From NCBI GenBank assembly GCA_016214385.1, contig JACROP010000076.1:1-36327 (forward strand): a stretch of 36,327 bases of DNA. The letters run 5' to 3'. Both the position numbers and the translations under genes were made by a program. The notes under the pieces were generated by a model that ran no database searches, was not told the origin of the DNA, and saw only the letters and a list, made by a program, of their open reading frames with translations. Shown here one piece after another: positions 32,642-36,327 of this stretch. Position 1 is the first letter of the stretch. Each line of letters opens with the position of its first letter. The stretch is from Nitrospirota bacterium. GTDB taxonomy: Bacteria; Nitrospirota; Thermodesulfovibrionia; UBA6902; JACROP01.

Positions 32642-33972
32642 TGAAGGAGTTCTTCTACCTGCCTGACAGACTCCCTGAGGGTAAAAATAATCAGTTTATC
32701 TTCCTTGAATATTTTATCGCTCCCTGAGGGAATGACAATATCAGTATCCCTTATAATTGCCCCTATCAGGGATTTATCCGGGAGTTCTGCCTCAAGAAGG
32801 GTTTTCCCGTCAAGTACTGAGCCTGCCCTGACCCTTGCTTCGATTATCTCAGCCTTGTCCTCTGCTATAGCCGTAAGAGACAGTATGTCGCCCCTTCGGA
32901 TATACCTTAAAATTGTGCCGGCAGTAATCAGGCGAGGGCTTAAAACTGCCTCAATTCCAAGGCTATTGGCAAGGGGAAGGTAGTCGGTTTTGTTTACTAT
33001 GGTTATAACCTTTTTTGCTCCGAGGCTTTTTGCAAGAAGGGAAGACATTATATTAAGTTCTTCGTTGTTCGATATCGCTGCGAATGCATCCATGTCTGCA
33101 ATATTCTCCTCTTCCAACAATTTCTGGTCTGAACCATCCCCATGGAGTATGACGCTCTTTTTCAGGGATTGACTTAGAAATTTGCACCTCTCGCTGTCCA
33201 TCTCTATTATCTTAAGACTCACATCTCTTTCTTCCATTGCCTTTGCCACATAAAAGCCTATCCTTCCACCGCCGAGTATCATAATCCTTTTAGCAGGTTG
33301 TGTAGCACCACCAATGCTATTCGCGACTGTCTGGACATCCCCTTCCTTAACAGGCAGGAAGATTATATCGCCTTTTTTGATTATGCTATCCCCGGAAGGA
33401 ATAATTACCTTTTCTCCCCGGTGTATTGCACCTATCAGGATTTTTGGTTTAGTTAGATCAAGGTTTTTAAGGGACTTTCCGATAAATTTTGATTCCGACG
33501 GAATCTTAAAACCAATAACCTTTATTTTCCCTGCCTCGAAGTCCTCCACGTCTGATGCAAATGGCACTTCAAATATCCTCAAAATCGCCTTTGCAGCTTC
33601 AAATTCCGGGCTTATCGCAGGGTTTATATCAAGGCTCTGAAGAAGGGTCTCATTGGCAAAGTACTCGGGATTTCTGATCCTCGCAACCTTTCTCGGTATC
33701 TTAAACATTGCCTTTGCAACAAGGCAGGCAATCATATTTGTCTCATCCATATCTGTTACTGCAAGGAGTATGTCTGCCTTCTCTGCACCGGCCTCTTTCA
33801 GCACAGACGGAGAACCGCCTTCCCCCTCAACCACTGCCACATCAAGGCCTTCGGATATCCTTTTCAGCTTATCCCTGGCCTTATCTACAACCACAACATC
33901 GATGTCTTCCTGGGTCAGAAATTTAGCTACCTGAAAGCCTACCTCTCCTGCACCCACTATAATTACACGCAT
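32638..33972 (-). CDS. trkA: Trk system regulatory subunit TrkA
   Basis: 444 residues, a cytoplasmic protein that gates TrkH on binding NAD(H) or ATP. Two complete RCK units: Rossmann loops IIVGAGEVGFQVAKFL (residues 3-18) and ILGGGRIGFYVAKAM (about 232-246), each followed by a TrkA_C domain (about 140-225 and 360-444). DKARDKLKRISEG and EMDSERCKFLSQSL contain the acidic residues that bind the nucleotide ribose. It is divergent from purF with 64 bases between the starts; both promoters must lie in or upstream of that gap. Confidence 0.96.
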   Translation of the reverse strand: MRVIIVGAGEVGFQVAKFLTQEDIDVVVVDKARDKLKRISEGLDVAVVEGEGGSPSVLKEAGAEKADILLAVTDMDETNMIACLVAKAMFKIPRKVARIRNPEYFANETLLQSLDINPAISPEFEAAKAILRIFEVPFASDVEDFEAGKIKVIGFKIPSESKFIGKSLKNLDLTKPKILIGAIHRGEKVIIPSGDSIIKKGDIIFLPVKEGDVQTVANSIGGATQPAKRIMILGGGRIGFYVAKAMEERDVSLKIIEMDSERCKFLSQSLKKSVILHGDGSDQKLLEEENIADMDAFAAISNNEELNIMSSLLAKSLGAKKVITIVNKTDYLPLANSLGIEAVLSPRLITAGTILRYIRRGDILSLTAIAEDKAEIIEARVRAGSVLDGKTLLEAELPDKSLIGAIIRDTDIVIPSGSDKIFKEDKLIIFTLRESVRQVEELLQ

Positions 33973-34036
33973 GGGGAAATATTAGCATAAAACATCAAAG
34001 AAAAAGAGCTTAGAAAAATGTTATATTAAACTGTAG

Positions 34037-35455
34037 ATGAAAGAGCCTACCGACCATCGATCTTTAGACAAATTCCGTGAAGAATGCGGGGTCTTCGGAG
34101 TCTATGGCCACCCTGAGGCCTCGAACCTTACGTATCTTGGACTATATGCCCTTCAACACAGGGGCCAGGAGGGTGCCGGGATTTGTTCTTCTGATGGAAG
34201 GCAACTGCACATTGAAAAATCCATGGGCCTTGTGGCTGATATCTTTACAGAAAAAAGACTGAGGCGCCTTCAAGGCCATGCTGCCATAGGCCATAACCGC
34301 TATTCAACCGCTGGCTCAAGCGTCCTGAAGAATGTCCAGCCCATAGTGGTAAATTTTGCCCTCGGCTCCCTTGCCATCGCCCACAATGGAAACCTCGTCA
34401 ATGCCTTTGAACTAAAGAGAGACCTTGAGAGAGAAGGCGCCATATTTCAATCAACCTCAGACAGCGAGGTCATCGTTCACCTTATTGCCAATTCTAAGGA
34501 GAAGGGGCTCTACGAGCGCATTATAGACGCCTTCAGAAAACTTTATGGCTCTTTCAGCATCCTCATTATGACAGAAAACGAACTCATTGCCGTAAGGGAC
34601 CCTTATGGATTCAGACCCCTCTGCCTCGGTGAATATGATGGGGCACATGTCATTGCCTCAGAAACCTGTGCCTTTGACCTTATAGGTGCAACGTACATTA
34701 GAGATATAGAGCCAGGGGAAATGGTAATTATAAATGAGAAAGGCATTAAATCACTTAAACCCCTATCAGATGTAAGACATGCCTTCTGCATATTCGAGTT
34801 TATTTATTTCTCAAGGCCTGACAGTTATATTTTTGGAGGGCTCAATGTTAATGATGTAAGAAAAGAGCTCGGCCGTCAGCTTGCGAGGGAGAGCCCGGTT
34901 GACGCTGACCTTGTAATCCCTGTGCCTGACTCTGGCGTTCCTGCTGCCATTGGCTATGCTGAGGAGAGCAGGATAACCTTTGATTTTGGCCTGATAAGGA
35001 ACCACTATATTGGCAGGACTTTTATAGAGCCACAGCAGGCAATAAGGCACTTTGGCGTAAAAATAAAATTAAACCCTGTAAGAAAACTCCTCGAAGGTAA
35101 GAGGGTCATTGTTGTTGACGATTCAATCGTGAGGGGCACAACAAGCAAAAAAATTGTAAAGATGCTCAGAGAAGGTGGCAAGGCCAGGGAAGTTCATCTG
35201 AGGATAAGTTCTCCTCCAACCATAGGGCCATGTTTTTACGGCATTGACACGCCAACGAGGAAAGAGCTAATAGCATCAACCCACCGCCTCGAAGAGATAC
35301 GAAAGTATATCACCTCAGACACCCTCGCCTACCTTAGCCTTGAGGGCCTTTTAAAGACATTCCCGAACCCTAAAGAATACTGCACAGCCTGCTTTGATAA
35401 CAACTACCCTGTATTTTCACCTGCAGACAAAGCAGAGCAGATGGTGCTCTTTTGA
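34037..35455 (+). CDS. purF: Amidophosphoribosyltransferase
   Basis: 472 residues. First committed step of purine synthesis: PRPP and glutamine to phosphoribosylamine. A 16-residue propeptide precedes the N-terminal nucleophile C17 ([11 protein letters not shown]). The glutaminase domain has [21 protein letters not shown] and AHNGNLVN. The PRPP site is [14 protein letters not shown] at about 357-370. Cysteines in HAFCIFEF and CTACFDNNY match those that hold the 4Fe-4S cluster in the B. subtilis enzyme, so this is the oxygen-labile, processed type. It is not next to purB-purL; the trk pair lies between. Confidence 0.97.
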   Translation: MKEPTDHRSLDKFREECGVFGVYGHPEASNLTYLGLYALQHRGQEGAGICSSDGRQLHIEKSMGLVADIFTEKRLRRLQGHAAIGHNRYSTAGSSVLKNVQPIVVNFALGSLAIAHNGNLVNAFELKRDLEREGAIFQSTSDSEVIVHLIANSKEKGLYERIIDAFRKLYGSFSILIMTENELIAVRDPYGFRPLCLGEYDGAHVIASETCAFDLIGATYIRDIEPGEMVIINEKGIKSLKPLSDVRHAFCIFEFIYFSRPDSYIFGGLNVNDVRKELGRQLARESPVDADLVIPVPDSGVPAAIGYAEESRITFDFGLIRNHYIGRTFIEPQQAIRHFGVKIKLNPVRKLLEGKRVIVVDDSIVRGTTSKKIVKMLREGGKAREVHLRISSPPTIGPCFYGIDTPTRKELIASTHRLEEIRKYITSDTLAYLSLEGLLKTFPNPKEYCTACFDNNYPVFSPADKAEQMVLF

Positions 35456-35520
35456 ACACGCTGCTACGGCAACGGCAACAAAGCTAAAAAAAATACCTAT
35501 ATCCCCTTTAACCCTTCAAT

Positions 35521-35913
35521 CTATCGAAGCTCCTTAATTATTCCGTCTACAACCTCCGCTGTTTTTTTTATAAATGCTGAGGCATTATTATATGCCTCTT
35601 CTGCGTCATTTTTATCCACTATTGTAAAATCTGCATAATCGGCATCTTCCCTTTCAGAAAGTAAACTCCTGAACCACTTTCCATATTCAGCAGACATATA
35701 CCCATCCATTATCAATTTTTTCCCTACCATTGTCTTCACTCCCTCATGGGTCTTAGGGTCTGTGCCAAAGAGAATAAGGGCTCCCTTTGCCGCTGTCAAT
35801 GCCGCATAATAACTCCTGTTAATTGAAGATCCAAACCTCTCTTTTTCTAAAAGAAGTTTTGCATCTTCCAACAGGCTTTTTGCCTTTTGAAGCTCCCCGC
35901 GAAGTCGAAGCAA
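35521..35913 (-). CDS. HEPN-domain protein, putative toxin of an MNT-HEPN pair
   Basis: 130 residues from a TTG start. All-helical HEPN domain: KAKSLLEDAKLLLEKERF, SINRSYYAALTAAKGALI, THEGVKTMV and the R-x-x-ADY-like SEREDADYADF, which holds the arginine of the HEPN active region. These proteins are often RNases silenced by an adjacent minimal nucleotidyltransferase. The frame stays open upstream of the TTG to 36003, but that part (for example SPQLEASPEAG) is translated repeat, so the true start is uncertain and may have been moved by the repeat. The nucleotidyltransferase remnant lies upstream on the same strand, the usual order. Confidence 0.8.
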   Translation of the reverse strand: MLRLRGELQKAKSLLEDAKLLLEKERFGSSINRSYYAALTAAKGALILFGTDPKTHEGVKTMVGKKLIMDGYMSAEYGKWFRSLLSEREDADYADFTIVDKNDAEEAYNNASAFIKKTAEVVDGIIKELR

Positions 35914-35958
35914 CCCTTCGCGGAGACCCGCTTCGGGACTCGCTTCGAGCTGCGGGGA
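35893..35958. repeat. Palindromic GC-rich repeat over the HEPN start
   Basis: CTCCCCGCGAAGTCGAAGC at one end and GCTTCGAGCTGCGGGGA at the other are imperfect inverted copies, with TTCGCGG and CCCGCTTCGGG hairpin-forming segments between. It covers the first codons of the HEPN frame and the sequence in which its ribosome site would be expected. Confidence 0.65.
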
Positions 35959-36030
35959 ATCTTCGAAATGTAAGGAATTATTATCTTTTATATTCGCTCG
36001 CTAACTGGGAAATGCGCTCGCTATGCATTT

Positions 36031-36315
36031 TCAAGTCTGTATCTTGAGAGTTCCCTCTTGTCTTCTCTGCTGAGCGTCATAGATTATGACTCCTTCTTCG
36101 TTTATTGATTCGATAAAGGGGCTGCTAATGGAAGCATTAAAATCAAACTCCTTTTTGGAAAGGATAATAACAGAAAATGGTATATCAAATTTCATTTCGT
36201 ACTCATAAAAGATATCAATTATTTTGTTTTTGATGTAACTATTTTTTTTATCAACAAGGATAAAGTTGGGGAGATGATAATTAACAAGCTCAGAAGTTTT
36301 TATTGTTATTGCAGT
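36031..36315 (-). pseudogene. MNT-type nucleotidyltransferase, C-terminal remnant
   Basis: A 94-codon open stretch with no good start. It aligns in pattern with the C-terminal half of minimal nucleotidyltransferases: NFILVDKKN, IKNKIIDIFYEYEMKFDIP, SVIILSKKEFDF, ISSPFIESINEEGVIIYD. The N-terminal half, which should hold the GSxxRG and DxD catalytic motifs, is not in this frame: a TAG at 36316-36318 closes it, and the last bases of the window in the other two frames do not resemble the family. Either a frameshift or nonsense change has broken the gene, or it starts oddly. If the antitoxin is broken, the HEPN partner would be expected to be inactive as well. Confidence 0.6.
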
Positions 36316-36327
36316 CTATGGCAAAGA

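Overview
This window is a gene-dense chromosomal segment from a Gram-negative-type bacterium. It is mostly housekeeping biosynthesis, interspersed with many short palindromic repeats. The mix suggests an anaerobic or microaerophilic lineage, possibly Nitrospirota (for example Thermodesulfovibrionales) or a related deep branch. The pointers are a heme block with a CcsA/HemX-type gene and a fused CobA-HemD, a B. subtilis-type PurF, a large single-chain PurL, and a selenoprotein. This placement is inference; there is no rRNA in the window and I see no tRNA gene.

Layout. (1) 1-2446, minus strand: yajQ and a NUDIX hydrolase overlap, then after a repeat come a small exported protein and an M23 peptidase cut by the window edge. 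The small protein reads through an in-frame TGA into a conserved tail and carries a SECIS-like hairpin, so I call it a CYCXC-family selenoprotein. (2) 2888-6514, plus: a copper/metal island with a short-T-loop P-II protein, a methionine-rich exported protein and a Cu+ P1B-ATPase with YHS and two heavy-metal-binding domains. (3) 6530-12968, plus: a MobB-like NTPase, a small helix-turn-helix-like protein, ccsA/hemX, hemA, an AbrB-PIN toxin-antitoxin pair with its own promoter, hemC, cobA-hemD and a Trm112-like protein. (4) 13222-18109: an HD-GYP protein convergent with an M48 protease-lemA pair, then tyrS. (5) 18229-25715, plus: ROK kinase, lepA, lepB, a DUF4845-like gene, ribE, ribBA, ribH, nusB and a metallophosphoesterase lacking its GNH motif. 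(6) 25889-35455: purB-purL, convergent trkA-trkH, and purF. (7) 35521-36315, minus: a HEPN protein preceded by a damaged MNT nucleotidyltransferase remnant.

How the parts work together. The heme genes run from glutamyl-tRNA to uroporphyrinogen III and precorrin-2, next to a cytochrome c assembly-type membrane protein. The rib genes supply riboflavin except the deaminase/reductase RibD and a phosphatase. purB, purL and purF are three purine steps, and TrkA/TrkH form a K+ uptake system.

The most striking features are the selenoprotein and a repeat system. Arms built of 7-, 8- or 9-nt tandem units face each other as inverted repeats. They occur between genes and also in frame inside hemC and purL, where they add low-complexity segments to otherwise conserved enzymes.
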